64,000 nt of DNA from Mycobacterium kubicae (lineage in GTDB: Bacteria; Actinomycetota; Actinomycetes; Mycobacteriales; Mycobacteriaceae). The stretch covers positions 930,001-994,000 of the forward strand of contig NZ_CP065047.1 in NCBI RefSeq assembly GCF_015689175.1, read 5' to 3'. This document shows positions 27,015-36,328 of the stretch, in pieces; the stretch's first letter is position 1; each line of letters begins with the position of its first letter. The position numbers and the translations under genes were made by a program. The notes beneath the pieces are model-generated. The model saw only the letters and a program-made list of their open reading frames with translations. It was not told the DNA's origin and ran no database searches.

Positions 27015-28697
27015 CTAAGACGAGCTACCCGGCGGGCGGAAGATCTTGGGCGGCGCCTGCTGCGCTGACTCGGTGGACCGGAAGATCCGCGGGGAGCGGC
27101 CCGCGCCGCCGGACAACACCGTGGTGGGCGCGTCGTCGCCGTGGTCCGCGGCGCCGAATTGCGTCGTCTTGGCCTCCGATGGCGGCGGCGGACCGCCCGG
27201 GCGGCGCTGTCCGGGGCCGGTGCCGCCCGGCCGCGGAGCCGGGCGCCGACGCCGCAGGCGCCGCCGCAACGGGCGGATCCGCGCGGCCACGATCACCCCG
27301 GCAACGATGCTCAGCGCCAGCAAGCACAGTGTGACGTCGAAGACGCTGGTGATCTGCTGCGCCAAGTCGTTGCCGTAGACCGGATTCGGTGCCGCGCCGG
27401 GAGCGGTTTCGAACCGCGGGGCCAGCACGTCTTCGACGATCAGGCGGCACACCGTCAGCGCGAACAGGAAGCCGCTCAGCGCCGCCACCAGCCGGGGCCG
27501 CAGCGCCCGGTTGCCGAAGTTGATGCGCAGCCAGAACGCCAGCACCGCGGTGGTTAGATCGAAGGCGGCCATGGTCATGGTGTCGTAGCGGGACAGCGGG
27601 TAGTTCAGCAATACCGCGACCACCAGGTCGGTCAGCCGCATCAGCACCGACCCCAGCGACCACACGCCGATGAGGAGCAGGCCTTTGCGGATGGCCGCAC
27701 GCCAGACCTCGCGGTCGGTGCGCCAGCCTTCGGCGGCAAACAGCGTCACCGGGGCGAACAACGCCGCGGCCGCCGCCCACGCCAGGTATCCCTCGTAGCC
27801 GACGCCCGCTGTGGACGTGTTCTGCGCGATGCCGTGGAACGCGTCGAGTTCCCGGCCTATGGGCAGCAGCCACACCAGGACGCCCGCCAGCAGGGCGGAG
27901 GCGCCCAGCGCCAGGATCGTCAACCGGGCCGGCTTGGTGGCCTGCAGGATCCATCGGGAGGCGACCAGGACGGCGGCCAGCGCCACCACGCCGTAGACGA
28001 CGGCGGTGATGATGACCGCGATGTTCTGGGTGCCGAGCGACATCGAGCCGTCCGACCCGCGCAACGCGTAGCGGATCCGCCAGCACAGGTTGAAGCCGGA
28101 CGCCAGCGACGCCCCGAACATCGACGCGTACCCGACGATCCGGGCCGACCGCAACCATCCGCGGTGCTGGTTCTCGTCGGTGGTCGGCGCGGTCAGCAGT
28201 GGTTGGGCGGCCAGCAGCGCGCCGGCAACGCCCAACCAGGCGCCCGGGCCGACTCCGCCCGGGACGTGCACGGTGCCGCCGAACCGGATGGTTTCCACCA
28301 CGTCGTAGACGACGAACGCCAGCACCAGCAGCAAGTAGGGGACGTTGAGCGCCAGGCGTAACCGGCTGGCGCTCACCGGGTTGATCCGGGTGCGCGACAG
28401 CGCGAGCGACGTCAGCGACAGCAGCGTCACCACCGCGAGCACCGCCCAGATCAACCCGCTGCTGTCGGGGATGCCGAGACCGAAGTACAGGTTCCACGGG
28501 AACAGCAGCGCCAGGACGATAAGCACAGCGGCCACCAGGTCGCGCAGGGTGTTGCGTCGGCGGGTCAAGTGCCCCGGCGCGGGCTGACCCGGGAACGAGA
28601 GATGACCGGATCCCGGGCCCCCCGGGCCGGGCGGCGCTTGCTGGGCTCGCGCACCGGTGATGGGGCCGGTCGGTGTGTCGTCGCTGTTCACGCTCAC
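27015..28697 (-). CDS. Polytopic membrane protein (Rv0537c-like)
   Basis: 560 residues from a GTG at 28697 preceded by GGGGGA; the frame is open to 28862 but that part lacks a ribosome site. A Gly/Pro-rich N-terminal 40 residues are followed by about ten hydrophobic spans, then a basic cluster (RPLRRRLRRRRPAPRPGG) and a disordered C-terminal tail. No catalytic motif is recognised. Divergent from the Pro/Thr-rich gene over a 314-base gap. Function unknown. Confidence 0.8.
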   Translation of the reverse strand: MSVNSDDTPTGPITGARAQQAPPGPGGPGSGHLSFPGQPAPGHLTRRRNTLRDLVAAVLIVLALLFPWNLYFGLGIPDSSGLIWAVLAVVTLLSLTSLALSRTRINPVSASRLRLALNVPYLLLVLAFVVYDVVETIRFGGTVHVPGGVGPGAWLGVAGALLAAQPLLTAPTTDENQHRGWLRSARIVGYASMFGASLASGFNLCWRIRYALRGSDGSMSLGTQNIAVIITAVVYGVVALAAVLVASRWILQATKPARLTILALGASALLAGVLVWLLPIGRELDAFHGIAQNTSTAGVGYEGYLAWAAAAALFAPVTLFAAEGWRTDREVWRAAIRKGLLLIGVWSLGSVLMRLTDLVVAVLLNYPLSRYDTMTMAAFDLTTAVLAFWLRINFGNRALRPRLVAALSGFLFALTVCRLIVEDVLAPRFETAPGAAPNPVYGNDLAQQITSVFDVTLCLLALSIVAGVIVAARIRPLRRRLRRRRPAPRPGGTGPGQRRPGGPPPPSEAKTTQFGAADHGDDAPTTVLSGGAGRSPRIFRSTESAQQAPPKIFRPPGSSS

Positions 28698-29011
28698 AAT
28701 GTCCCCCGGGTTCCAAGGTCGGTTGCTGGTCGCGCAGGTTTGGTGCCACCGCGAGGGAACCCCCTGCCGGGTCCGCTGCGTTGATCGATTGCGAACATAT
28801 TCTCCGTTCGGAAGACGCGGCAGTGGCTGTGAGCAGGCTATGAAGACGATCAGCTTCCTCAATGACCGTCCCCGCTGGTCGGGAATCCCGGTTACGCTGC
28901 GCTCATAGGGGAACCTTTGTCGCCCGAATGACGAATATTGCTGACGGTATCGAAGTGTAATGATGCCGGGACATTGCTGGTTGCGGGGTAGCCGGCCGAA
29001 GGAGAGCCGTA
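28698..29011. promoter_or_regulatory. 314-base divergent intergenic region
   Basis: This gap separates the starts of two divergent genes and must hold both promoters. On the minus strand TATGTT (28799-28794) fits a mycobacterial -10 box about 100 bases before the GTG, but no convincing -35 accompanies it. On the plus strand AAGGAGAG precedes the ATG at 29012. I see no gene, terminator or long repeat inside. Confidence 0.45.
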
Positions 29012-30868
29012 ATGGACGTCGTTTTGGGGGTCGCGGTCACCGGCCAAGTTGCGCGCTTGGCCATGGTGGATGCTGCCGCCCGCGGTGAAGGTGTCATTGA
29101 CCAGTCGTCGGTCGACCTTGCCGACCGCCCGGTCCAGGCGCTGACCGAGACAGTGGTAGGCACCAACCGGTTGCTGGCCGACGAGAATCACCGGCTGGTC
29201 GCCACCCGGTTGATCTGGACCGACCACGCCAAGGCCGACGAGCTGCGCCAGGCGCTGGACTCGTCCGGGGTGCCCGATGTGGAGGTGCTTTCGGAGTCGG
29301 AGGCGGCTACGGCGCTGCTGGGGACGGCGGGCGCCGGATCGGCGGTGCTGCTGGTCGGCGACGAGACGGCGAGCCTGGCGATGGCGGGCGCCGACGGCAG
29401 CTCCGTCGATGCTCCGCCGACCATGCTGGCCGCCGCGCCGCACGGCACCGACGCCACCTCCACGTTCGACACCCTGATGGCGCGCATCCCCGAGGAGACC
29501 AGCAGTCCTGACCAGGTGGTCGTGGTCGGCTCGTCGGCCGAGCAGACCCAGATGTTCGCCAACCAGCTCAGCAGCGGCGATCAGACCATGCAGGTCCAGG
29601 TCCCCGACGACCCGACCTTCGCGCTGGCCCGCGGCGCGGCGTTGGCCGCCGCGACGGCCGCTCACCCGGTGCTGCCCGCCGATGCCACCATGGCCGCACC
29701 GGCCGCGCCGATCGACGCGACAATGGCCGCAGGGGCCGTTCCGCTGGACGCGACCATGTCCGCACCGGCCGTCGGTCCCGACGCGACGACCTACCTGCCG
29801 CCCGCGCAGGGAGCGCCCACCTCCGGCGATGAGCAGCTGGCGTACTCCCAGGCCGGCGACTACGAGTTGCTTCCGGTCGAGCCGATGGACGGCTTCGACG
29901 AATACGAGGAATACGACGATCCGGCCGACGACGAGGTCGCCGGCGACCGCCCGGAGCGACTGAACCGCCGGTCGTTGCTGATCGGCAACGCTGTCGTGGC
30001 GTTCGCGGTCGTTGGGTTCGCCTCCCTGGCGGTCGCCGTGGCGGTCACCGTCCGGCCCACCGCCGCGTCGCAGCCGGTGGAGGGCCACCAGAACGCCCAA
30101 CCCGGCAAGTTCATGCCGCTGCTGCCGACCCAACAGCAGGCGCCGGTGCCGCCGCCCCCGCCTGAGGCGCCCAACGCCGGATTCCAGGGCGGAACCATCC
30201 CGGTCCAGAATGTGCTGCCCGGTCAGGGCGTCGTGCCCGGAACCGGCGGCGGTGTGCCGGCCGCGCCGGCCCCGGCCGCCCCGGCACCCATCCCGGCGCC
30301 GGTCGCCCCGCCCGTGGTCCCGGTCCCCGCGCCGCTGCCGGTCCCGATCTTCATCCCGCCGTATCCGGGCTGGCAGCCGGGCATGCCGACGTACGGCCCA
30401 TACCCGACGTATCCGACCCCGCCGACGCCGACGACGACGATTCCGACCACGCCGCCGACGACTCCGCCCACCACGCCGGTGACGACGAAGCCGAGCACCC
30501 CGGACACCACGGCGCCGACGACGCCGGTGACCACCCAGCCGGTGACGCCGAAGACCACCACGGTGGCCCCGACGACGGAGGCGCCGACCGTGGCGCCGAC
30601 GACCGCGGCGCCCAAGCCGACGCAGGCGCCGACCCAGCAGACGCAGGTGCCGACACAGGCGCCCACGCAGCAGACGGTGGCCCCCAAGCCGCCGACGCAG
30701 CAGCAGCAGACCGTGGCGCCCAAACCGCCCACGCAGCAGCAGACCATCGCCCCCAGGCCGGTAGAGCCGGCGCCCAGGCTGCCGTCCGGCGGCGGTGGGA
30801 CCGGCGGGGGTAGCGGCGGCGGCAGTGGCGGCGGTCGCGGCGGCGGGGGACACTTCCCCGGCTTCTGA
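29012..30868 (+). CDS. Pro/Thr-rich membrane protein (Rv0538-like)
   Basis: 618 residues. Residues 1-210 form a compact alanine-rich domain (opening MDVVLGVAVTGQVARLAMVD). Then come four near-repeats around D-A-T-M-(A/S)-A (about 228-268), an acidic stretch (GFDEYEEYDDPADDE), one membrane span (NAVVAFAVVGFASLAVAVAV, about 330-350) and a long outer region of Pro-Ala and Thr-Pro repeats with PTQQTVAPKPP units, ending in a Gly/Ser tract. The extracellular part looks like a wall-spanning, possibly mannosylated, stalk; that is inference. The composition is low complexity, so length may vary between strains. Confidence 0.85.
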   Translation: MDVVLGVAVTGQVARLAMVDAAARGEGVIDQSSVDLADRPVQALTETVVGTNRLLADENHRLVATRLIWTDHAKADELRQALDSSGVPDVEVLSESEAATALLGTAGAGSAVLLVGDETASLAMAGADGSSVDAPPTMLAAAPHGTDATSTFDTLMARIPEETSSPDQVVVVGSSAEQTQMFANQLSSGDQTMQVQVPDDPTFALARGAALAAATAAHPVLPADATMAAPAAPIDATMAAGAVPLDATMSAPAVGPDATTYLPPAQGAPTSGDEQLAYSQAGDYELLPVEPMDGFDEYEEYDDPADDEVAGDRPERLNRRSLLIGNAVVAFAVVGFASLAVAVAVTVRPTAASQPVEGHQNAQPGKFMPLLPTQQQAPVPPPPPEAPNAGFQGGTIPVQNVLPGQGVVPGTGGGVPAAPAPAAPAPIPAPVAPPVVPVPAPLPVPIFIPPYPGWQPGMPTYGPYPTYPTPPTPTTTIPTTPPTTPPTTPVTTKPSTPDTTAPTTPVTTQPVTPKTTTVAPTTEAPTVAPTTAAPKPTQAPTQQTQVPTQAPTQQTVAPKPPTQQQQTVAPKPPTQQQTIAPRPVEPAPRLPSGGGGTGGGSGGGSGGGRGGGGHFPGF

Positions 30869-30897
30869 CCGCGGTCTAGCGGAGCCCCCTAGAGTCG

Positions 30898-31560
30898 GTG
30901 GGCGTGCCCGACGATGTCGTGACGGTGGTGTTGCCCTGCCTCAACGAGGAGGAGTCGCTGCCTGCGGTGCTGGCCGCGATTCCGCCCGGCTACCGGGCTC
31001 TGGTGGTGGACAACAACAGCACCGATGACACCGCGGCGGTGGCCGCCCGGCACGGCGCTCGAGTCGTCGCCGAACCGCGGCCCGGGTACGGCTCGGCGGT
31101 GCACGCCGGCGTGGTCGCCGCGAGCACACCGGTCGTCGCGGTCATCGATGCCGACGGTTCGATGGACCCGGCGGACCTGCCCCGGCTGGTCGCCGCGCTC
31201 GATCAAGGCGCCGACCTGGTGATCGGGCGGCGCCGGCCGGTGCCGGGGCTGCACTGGCCGTGGGTGGCGCGGGTGGGGACGGTCGTGATGAGTTGGCGGC
31301 TGCGCACCCGCCACGGCCTGCCGGTGCATGACATCGCACCGATGCGGGTGGCCCGGCGTCAAGCGCTGCTGGACCTCGGCGTCACCGATCGGCGGTCGGG
31401 GTATCCGCTGGAATTGCTGGTGCGCGCCGCCGCGGCGAACTGGCGGGTGGTCGAACTCGACGTCAGCTACGGCCCACGCACCGGCGGCAAATCGAAGGTG
31501 AGCGGATCTCTGCGGGGCAGCGTCATCGCCATTCTGGACTTCTGGAAGGTGATTTCGTGA
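30898..31560 (+). CDS. GT2 glycosyltransferase, dolichyl-phosphate sugar synthase type
   Basis: 220 residues from a GTG. The family 2 fold is shown by VVLPCLNEEESLPAVLAAIP, VDNNSTDDTA and the metal-binding AVIDADGSMDPADL. No membrane domain follows. Such proteins transfer a sugar from a nucleotide donor to polyprenyl phosphate for use outside the membrane. It overlaps the next gene by 4 bases (GTGA). Equivalent of Rv0539. Donor sugar unknown. Confidence 0.85.
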   Translation: MGVPDDVVTVVLPCLNEEESLPAVLAAIPPGYRALVVDNNSTDDTAAVAARHGARVVAEPRPGYGSAVHAGVVAASTPVVAVIDADGSMDPADLPRLVAALDQGADLVIGRRRPVPGLHWPWVARVGTVVMSWRLRTRHGLPVHDIAPMRVARRQALLDLGVTDRRSGYPLELLVRAAAANWRVVELDVSYGPRTGGKSKVSGSLRGSVIAILDFWKVIS

Positions 31561-32225
31561 CGCTGCCGGTCACCGTGCTGGTGGTGGCCAAGGCGCCCGA
31601 GCCCGGGCTGGCCAAGACCCGGTTGGCCGCAACCGTCGGCGAGCGGGTCGCCGCGGAGATCGCCGCGGCAGCGTTGCTGGACACCCTGGACGCCGTCGCC
31701 GCCGCCCCGGTGGCGGCGCGGGTGGTGGCGCTGACCGGGGACCTGGACAATGCGGCCGGGGCCGCCGAAATCCGGCGGCGCCTGCAAGCGTTCACCGTGA
31801 TCGCGCAGCGTGGCGACGACTTCGCCGATCGGCTGGCCAATGCCCACGCCGACGCCGCCGACGGCCCGGCGGGGCACCCGGTGCTGCAGATCGGGATGGA
31901 CACCCCGCAGGTGACCGCCGACCTGATGGGCGACTGCGCGGCGTTGTTGCTCGAGTCACCGGCGGTACTGGGCTTGGCCGCCGACGGCGGGTGGTGGGTG
32001 CTGGGGGTACAGACGCCGGCCGCGGCCGACTGCCTGCGCGGTGTTCCGATGTCCGTGCCGGAAACCGGAGAGTTGACGCTCAAGGCGTTGCGCGACAACG
32101 GGGTTGGGGTGGTCACCGTGCGGCAGCTGGCCGACGTGGACGTCGTCGCCGACGTCGCGGTGGTACGCGCCGCGTGCGCGCCCGGCAGTCGTTTCGCCCG
32201 CGTCACCCGCGCCGCTGGGCTCTGA
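31557..32225 (+). CDS. DUF2064 / CofC-like nucleotidyl-glycosyltransferase fold protein (Rv0540-like)
   Basis: 222 residues. VLVVAKAPEPGLAKTRLA at the N-terminus is the nucleotide-binding signature of the DUF2064 group, related to sugar-nucleotide and phosphoenolpyruvate guanylyl transferases. QIGMDTPQVTADLM and LAADGGWWVLG are the other conserved blocks. It is translationally coupled to the GT2 gene, so a joint role in making or moving an activated sugar is likely but unproven. Its 3' end overlaps the opposing permease gene by 23 bases. Confidence 0.82.
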   Translation: MTLPVTVLVVAKAPEPGLAKTRLAATVGERVAAEIAAAALLDTLDAVAAAPVAARVVALTGDLDNAAGAAEIRRRLQAFTVIAQRGDDFADRLANAHADAADGPAGHPVLQIGMDTPQVTADLMGDCAALLLESPAVLGLAADGGWWVLGVQTPAAADCLRGVPMSVPETGELTLKALRDNGVGVVTVRQLADVDVVADVAVVRAACAPGSRFARVTRAAGL

Positions 32226-33456
32226 GACCACGCGCCCAGCGCCCGAGCAGCCCCACGGCGAACACGGCCAGTCCCGCCACCACCGATGTCCACGGCAACG
32301 TCGCGACCAGCACCAGGCAACCGATCAACCCAGCGACACTGAGCCCGCGTAGCCAGCCGCGGGCGGGCAGGGTGTAGGCGGCGGCGTTGGCGATCGCGTA
32401 ATAGATCAACACCCCGAACGACGAGAAGCCGATCACCCCACGCAGATCGACCGTGGCCGCCAGCACACACACGACCACCGCCAGCGCGATCTCCGCGTGG
32501 TGGGGCACCTGATAGCGCGGATGGACCGCGGCCAGCCAGCCGGGCAGATCCCGGTGGCGGGCCATGGCCAGGGCGGTGCGACCGACCCCGGCAATCAGCG
32601 CCAGCAGCGCGCCCATGCTGGCCAGCGCCCCACCCACGGCGACCGCCGGCAGCAGCGACGACGCATCCACCGCGCGCAACGCCTCGGCCAGCGGGGCCGT
32701 CGCACCGGCCAGTCGCTTGGGCCCGGCGGCCAGCAGCACCGCCACCCCGACCACCAGGTAGACCGCCACGGCAATGGCCAACGCAATCCCGATCGCCCGG
32801 GGGATGGTGCGGGCCGGTTCGCGCACTTCCTCGCCCATCGTCGCGATCCGCGCGTAACCGGCGAACGCGAAGAACAACAGCCCGGCTGACTGCAACACCC
32901 CATATCCCGTGACGCTCGACCAATCGCCGGTCAGGTGCGACGTTCCGGGCCGGTCGGCGGCGATGCCGATGACCACCACGGCCAGCGCGATAAGCGTGCA
33001 CGCCACCAGAATTCGCGCCAGCATCGCCGTCTTGGTGACACCGCGGTAGTTCAGCGCGGTCAGCACCACCACGGCCCCCACGGCCACAGCGCGCTGCGCC
33101 CACTGCGGTCCGGCGACGGTGTAGGACGCCAGCGTCAGCGCCATCGCCGCACAGGACGCGGTCTTGCCGATCACGAAGCCCCACCCGGCGATGAAGCCCC
33201 ACCACGGCCCCAGACGCTCCCGCCCGTAGATGTAGGTGCCACCGGACGTCGGGTAGCGCGCGGCCAATCGCGCTGAGGCGGTGGCGTTGCAGTACGCGAT
33301 CGCCGCGGCGAGTACCAACCCGATGAGCAGGCCGACACCGGCGGCTTGGGCGGCGGGACCGAAGGCCGCGAACACCCCGGCGCCCATCATCGAACCCAGC
33401 CCGATCACCACCGCGTCGGTGGTGCCGAGTCGACGTGCCAGGACCGGTTTGTCCAC
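32203..33456 (-). CDS. APC superfamily amino-acid/polyamine permease
   Basis: 417 residues with about 12 spans. IGLGSMMGAGVFAAFGPAA in the first span and FFAFAGYARIATMGEEVREP in the sixth are APC-family signatures. I place the start at GTG 33456, 5 bases beyond the preceding stop. The same frame is open upstream to 34920, but that stretch lies antisense-in-frame across the next gene and is not coding. This gene is not at this place in M. tuberculosis, so it is a lineage insertion or loss. Substrate unknown. Confidence 0.82.
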   Translation of the reverse strand: MDKPVLARRLGTTDAVVIGLGSMMGAGVFAAFGPAAQAAGVGLLIGLVLAAAIAYCNATASARLAARYPTSGGTYIYGRERLGPWWGFIAGWGFVIGKTASCAAMALTLASYTVAGPQWAQRAVAVGAVVVLTALNYRGVTKTAMLARILVACTLIALAVVVIGIAADRPGTSHLTGDWSSVTGYGVLQSAGLLFFAFAGYARIATMGEEVREPARTIPRAIGIALAIAVAVYLVVGVAVLLAAGPKRLAGATAPLAEALRAVDASSLLPAVAVGGALASMGALLALIAGVGRTALAMARHRDLPGWLAAVHPRYQVPHHAEIALAVVVCVLAATVDLRGVIGFSSFGVLIYYAIANAAAYTLPARGWLRGLSVAGLIGCLVLVATLPWTSVVAGLAVFAVGLLGRWARGLRAQRRG

Positions 33457-33461
33457 GTTGC

Positions 33462-34820
33462 CTACCAATTCGTGAAGATGACGCTGTTGAGGAGCACTGC
33501 TCCGGCGGCGTTGACCGCCAATGCCGGGCGATGCCACCGCGGCGGCAACAGCGCCGGCGCGGCAGTCAGCCAAACGGTGAACGGCAACCAGATGCGTTCG
33601 GTTTCGGCCTTGCTCAGCATGCTGAGGTCGGCCGCGACGATAGCGGCGAGCATCGCCAGCAGCACCAGATAGAACCCCGAGCGCCGCCGAATGGCATCCG
33701 GATCGAACAATCGGCTGATTCCGGCCACGCTGCCCAGTCCCACGGCGCACACCGTGCACGCCAGATTCGCCCACGCCCAGTACCGAAACGGCCGGTCTTT
33801 GGCGATGCCCTGCCAATAGCGTTGCTGGACAAGGTGGTAGCCGTCGAACCAGAAGAACCCGGCGACGGCGAAGGCGACCGCCACCGCCAGCGCGGTGACT
33901 ACCGCTGGCCCCAGGGCGCGCAGCGCGCTGCGCCAACGCGGCGCCGACACCAGCACCGCCAGCGCCGGCAGGCCTGTCAGCAGCAGCCCGTAGCTCAAGA
34001 ACACGCCCCACCCGAGCAGCAGGCCCGCCGCGGCCGCAGCCAGGGCCGGGAAACGAACCGCCCCGTGCACCCCGAGCGCCAGCAGGGCGATACCCCAGGC
34101 CGCCACACCGGCGAAATATCCGTCTGCCGACACCGCGACCCAGATCGCCGTCGGGGCCACCGCCACAAACGGCGCCACCCGCCGCGCCACCTGCTCGTCG
34201 GCCAACGCCCGCACCGCGACCACCACCGCCGCAGCCGCGCTGGAACCCACCAGCAAGCACAGCAACCCGGCCCAGGCTCCGCCGCGCAGCCCCAGCCGAT
34301 CCAGCCACACGAACGTCAGCACCGCACCGGGCGGATGCCCGGACACGTGCGTCACCCACGAGTTGGGTTGGAAGTCGAGGATCCGGCTGGCGAAGGTCCG
34401 CAAGGTGGCCGGGATGTCGGAGATGCCGGGGACCGCAAACAGGTATTCGTCGCGGGTGGTCAACCGGCCGGCGAAGCCGCGCTGCCAACCGTCGATCATG
34501 GCCAGCGAGAATGCCCACGCGCACGCGCCACCCCAGCTGGCGAGGGTCACCATTCGCCACGAAAGGCGTTGCGCGACAACGGTTCCCCATGCCACGGCGG
34601 CAACGGCAATGGCGACTGCGGCGACTGTGCCCCAGCTGGCGTGCAGGTCCCAATAGCCGAAGATCGGCGCGGCGCCGGGCCGCGTGCCGAACCGCTCCAG
34701 ACCGGTGTCGGAGCGCGGTTCGAGGCCGATGTGCAACCGGGGCAGGACGGCGGCCGCGGCCACCAGGACAACTCCGGCTGCGACGGCCGCCGCTTCCCGG
34801 CGCGCGATCCTCACGGTCAC
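33462..34820 (-). CDS. GT-C-like integral membrane protein (Rv0541c-like)
   Basis: 452 residues with about 11 spans. After the first span comes a loop LEPRSDTGLERFGTRPG, and NSWVTHVSGHPPGAVLTFVWLD contains a conserved His-Pro-Pro-Gly that resembles loops of polyprenol-dependent glycosyltransferases. Assignment to GT-C enzymes is by layout only. It starts 5 bases after menE's stop and ends 5 bases before the permease start, so all three may share a transcript. Confidence 0.75.
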   Translation of the reverse strand: MTVRIARREAAAVAAGVVLVAAAAVLPRLHIGLEPRSDTGLERFGTRPGAAPIFGYWDLHASWGTVAAVAIAVAAVAWGTVVAQRLSWRMVTLASWGGACAWAFSLAMIDGWQRGFAGRLTTRDEYLFAVPGISDIPATLRTFASRILDFQPNSWVTHVSGHPPGAVLTFVWLDRLGLRGGAWAGLLCLLVGSSAAAAVVVAVRALADEQVARRVAPFVAVAPTAIWVAVSADGYFAGVAAWGIALLALGVHGAVRFPALAAAAAGLLLGWGVFLSYGLLLTGLPALAVLVSAPRWRSALRALGPAVVTALAVAVAFAVAGFFWFDGYHLVQQRYWQGIAKDRPFRYWAWANLACTVCAVGLGSVAGISRLFDPDAIRRRSGFYLVLLAMLAAIVAADLSMLSKAETERIWLPFTVWLTAAPALLPPRWHRPALAVNAAGAVLLNSVIFTNW

Positions 34821-34825
34821 CGAGC

Positions 34826-35920
34826 CTAGAGAGTGGGTCCGCTGAACCGGCGCACCAGCGCCCCGCGGTCGACCTTGCCGATGCCGCGACGCGGGAGTTC
34901 GTCGACGATTTGGAGCTCACGAGGTGCGGCCGTGGCGTCCAGGCGCGCGGCGACGTGGGCGCGCAGCTCCTCGAGGGTCGGTGCGGGGCGTCCCGGGCGG
35001 ACCACCACCGCCGCGACCACCCGCTGACCGAGTCGGTCGTCGGCGAGCCCGAACACCGCGCACTCGGCCACCGCGGGGTGGCTGTGCAGCGCGGTTTCCA
35101 CCGGGCCGGGCAGGACGGTCAACCCGCCGGTGCTGATGGCGTCGTCGGCGCGGCCCAGCACGGTCAAGACGCCCGAATCATCCAGGGTGCCAATGTCGTC
35201 GGTGTGAAACCAGCCGGGCTCGGCGAACGGGTCCGGGTTGACGGGGTTGCGGTAGCCCTTGGCCAACATCGGCCCGCCGATCGCGATCCGGCCGTCGGCG
35301 CCGATGCGCAACCGCACACCGTCCAGCGGTACTCCGTCGTAGACGCAGCCGCCGGCCGTCTCACTCATGCCGTAGGTGCGCACGACGGCGATGCCGGCGG
35401 CCGCGGCGGCGTCCAGTACCGGCCGGGGTGCCGGCCCGCCGCCGAGCAGTACGCCGTCCAGGTCGGCCAACGCCGCCGTCGCGGCGGGGTCGGCGAGTGC
35501 CTTGGCCAGCTGCGCGGCGACCAGCGCGGTGTAGCGCCGGCCTGAGCCCAATCGCGCTATCGCATTGGGCAATTCGGCGACGTCGAAGCCGGCGGAGACG
35601 TCCATGTCGACCGGCGTGGTACCGGCGATGGCGCTGCGCACCAAGACCTGCAGCCCGGCGATGTGGTAGGGCGGGACCGCCAACAGCCAGGTGCCCGGTC
35701 CGCCGAGTCGGTGGTGGGTGGCGGCGGCGCTGGCCGTCAGCGCGGCCGCGGTCAACAGCGCGCCCTTAGGGGTGCCGGTGGTGCCCGATGTCGTCACCAC
35801 CAGCGCCACGTCGTCGTCGATCTCCGCCCCCACCCGCAACGCCGGTGGAGGTTGCTGACCTTCGGGCAGCGCCAGCAGCGCGGATTCACGCCCGTCGAGC
35901 ACCCGTTCCAGAGCCGGCAA
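34826..35920 (-). CDS. menE: o-Succinylbenzoate-CoA ligase
   Basis: 364 residues from the only standard start, TTG at 35920. It activates o-succinylbenzoate with ATP and CoA for menaquinone synthesis. TTSGTTGTPKGALL is the ATP loop (about 43-56), GMSETAGGCVYDG the adenine region, and GWFHTDDIG and LPRRGIGKVDRGAL the hinge and C-terminal Lys motifs. The frame continues about 17 residues upstream (TLRALSVPPGSATSLLLP) in sequence that looks like the family N-terminus but lacks ATG/GTG/TTG. The true start may therefore be a rare codon (CTG near 35965 or ATA at 35974). Confidence 0.9.
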   Translation of the reverse strand: MPALERVLDGRESALLALPEGQQPPPALRVGAEIDDDVALVVTTSGTTGTPKGALLTAAALTASAAATHHRLGGPGTWLLAVPPYHIAGLQVLVRSAIAGTTPVDMDVSAGFDVAELPNAIARLGSGRRYTALVAAQLAKALADPAATAALADLDGVLLGGGPAPRPVLDAAAAAGIAVVRTYGMSETAGGCVYDGVPLDGVRLRIGADGRIAIGGPMLAKGYRNPVNPDPFAEPGWFHTDDIGTLDDSGVLTVLGRADDAISTGGLTVLPGPVETALHSHPAVAECAVFGLADDRLGQRVVAAVVVRPGRPAPTLEELRAHVAARLDATAAPRELQIVDELPRRGIGKVDRGALVRRFSGPTL

Positions 35921-35970
35921 CAGCAGCGAGGTGGCCGAGCCCGGTGGGACGCTCAGCGCCCGCAGAGTGG

Positions 35971-36267
35971 CTATGTGTGGTCCTCACGGGCGTCGTCGAG
36001 CGGCCAGCCCTTGGTGGCCAACCGCGTGCGCACCCGCTCGATGTCCTCCGGCGCCGGAAGCTCGTCGGTGAACTGGGTGATGACCACGCCGATGTCGATC
36101 TGGTCGAATTCGCCGCGCTTCATCAATTCGTTGGCGACGGCCTTGACCTCGTCGTTGGTCAGGCGACGCGCCAGCAGAGCCAACACCGCAAAGGAGTCGG
36201 TGGGCGGCACTCCTTCGGGATATCCCGCGCGCAACCACGAGACAATCGAAGAGAGAAATCGATTCAC
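35971..36267 (-). CDS. DUF3349 protein (Rv0543c-like)
   Basis: 98 residues from a GTG at 36267, preceded by GGAAG. A small helical protein: NRFLSSIVSWLRAGYPEGVPPTDSF, then a basic helix pair and DELPAPEDIERVRTRLA. DUF3349 members of mycobacteria have this length. An ATG at 36300 would add 11 residues unlike the family. Its stop overlaps the likely beginning of menE. Function unknown. Confidence 0.85.
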   Translation of the reverse strand: MNRFLSSIVSWLRAGYPEGVPPTDSFAVLALLARRLTNDEVKAVANELMKRGEFDQIDIGVVITQFTDELPAPEDIERVRTRLATKGWPLDDAREDHT

Positions 36268-36328
36268 GTCGTTACAACTTCCCGTCGGAGCCGTCGACAA
36301 ACTCTATGCCAACGATATGTATTCGACG

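Noticed and set aside
28892..30853. Long antisense frame opposite the Pro/Thr-rich gene, with Arg/Gly repeats
   Set aside because: Mirror of the repetitive coding strand; no ribosome site or family match.
33457..34920. Upstream extension of the APC permease frame to a 905-residue protein
   Set aside because: It runs across the Rv0541c-like gene in another frame of the same strand, is rich in Arg/Gly/Ala without any family motif, and the permease homology starts at about 33450.
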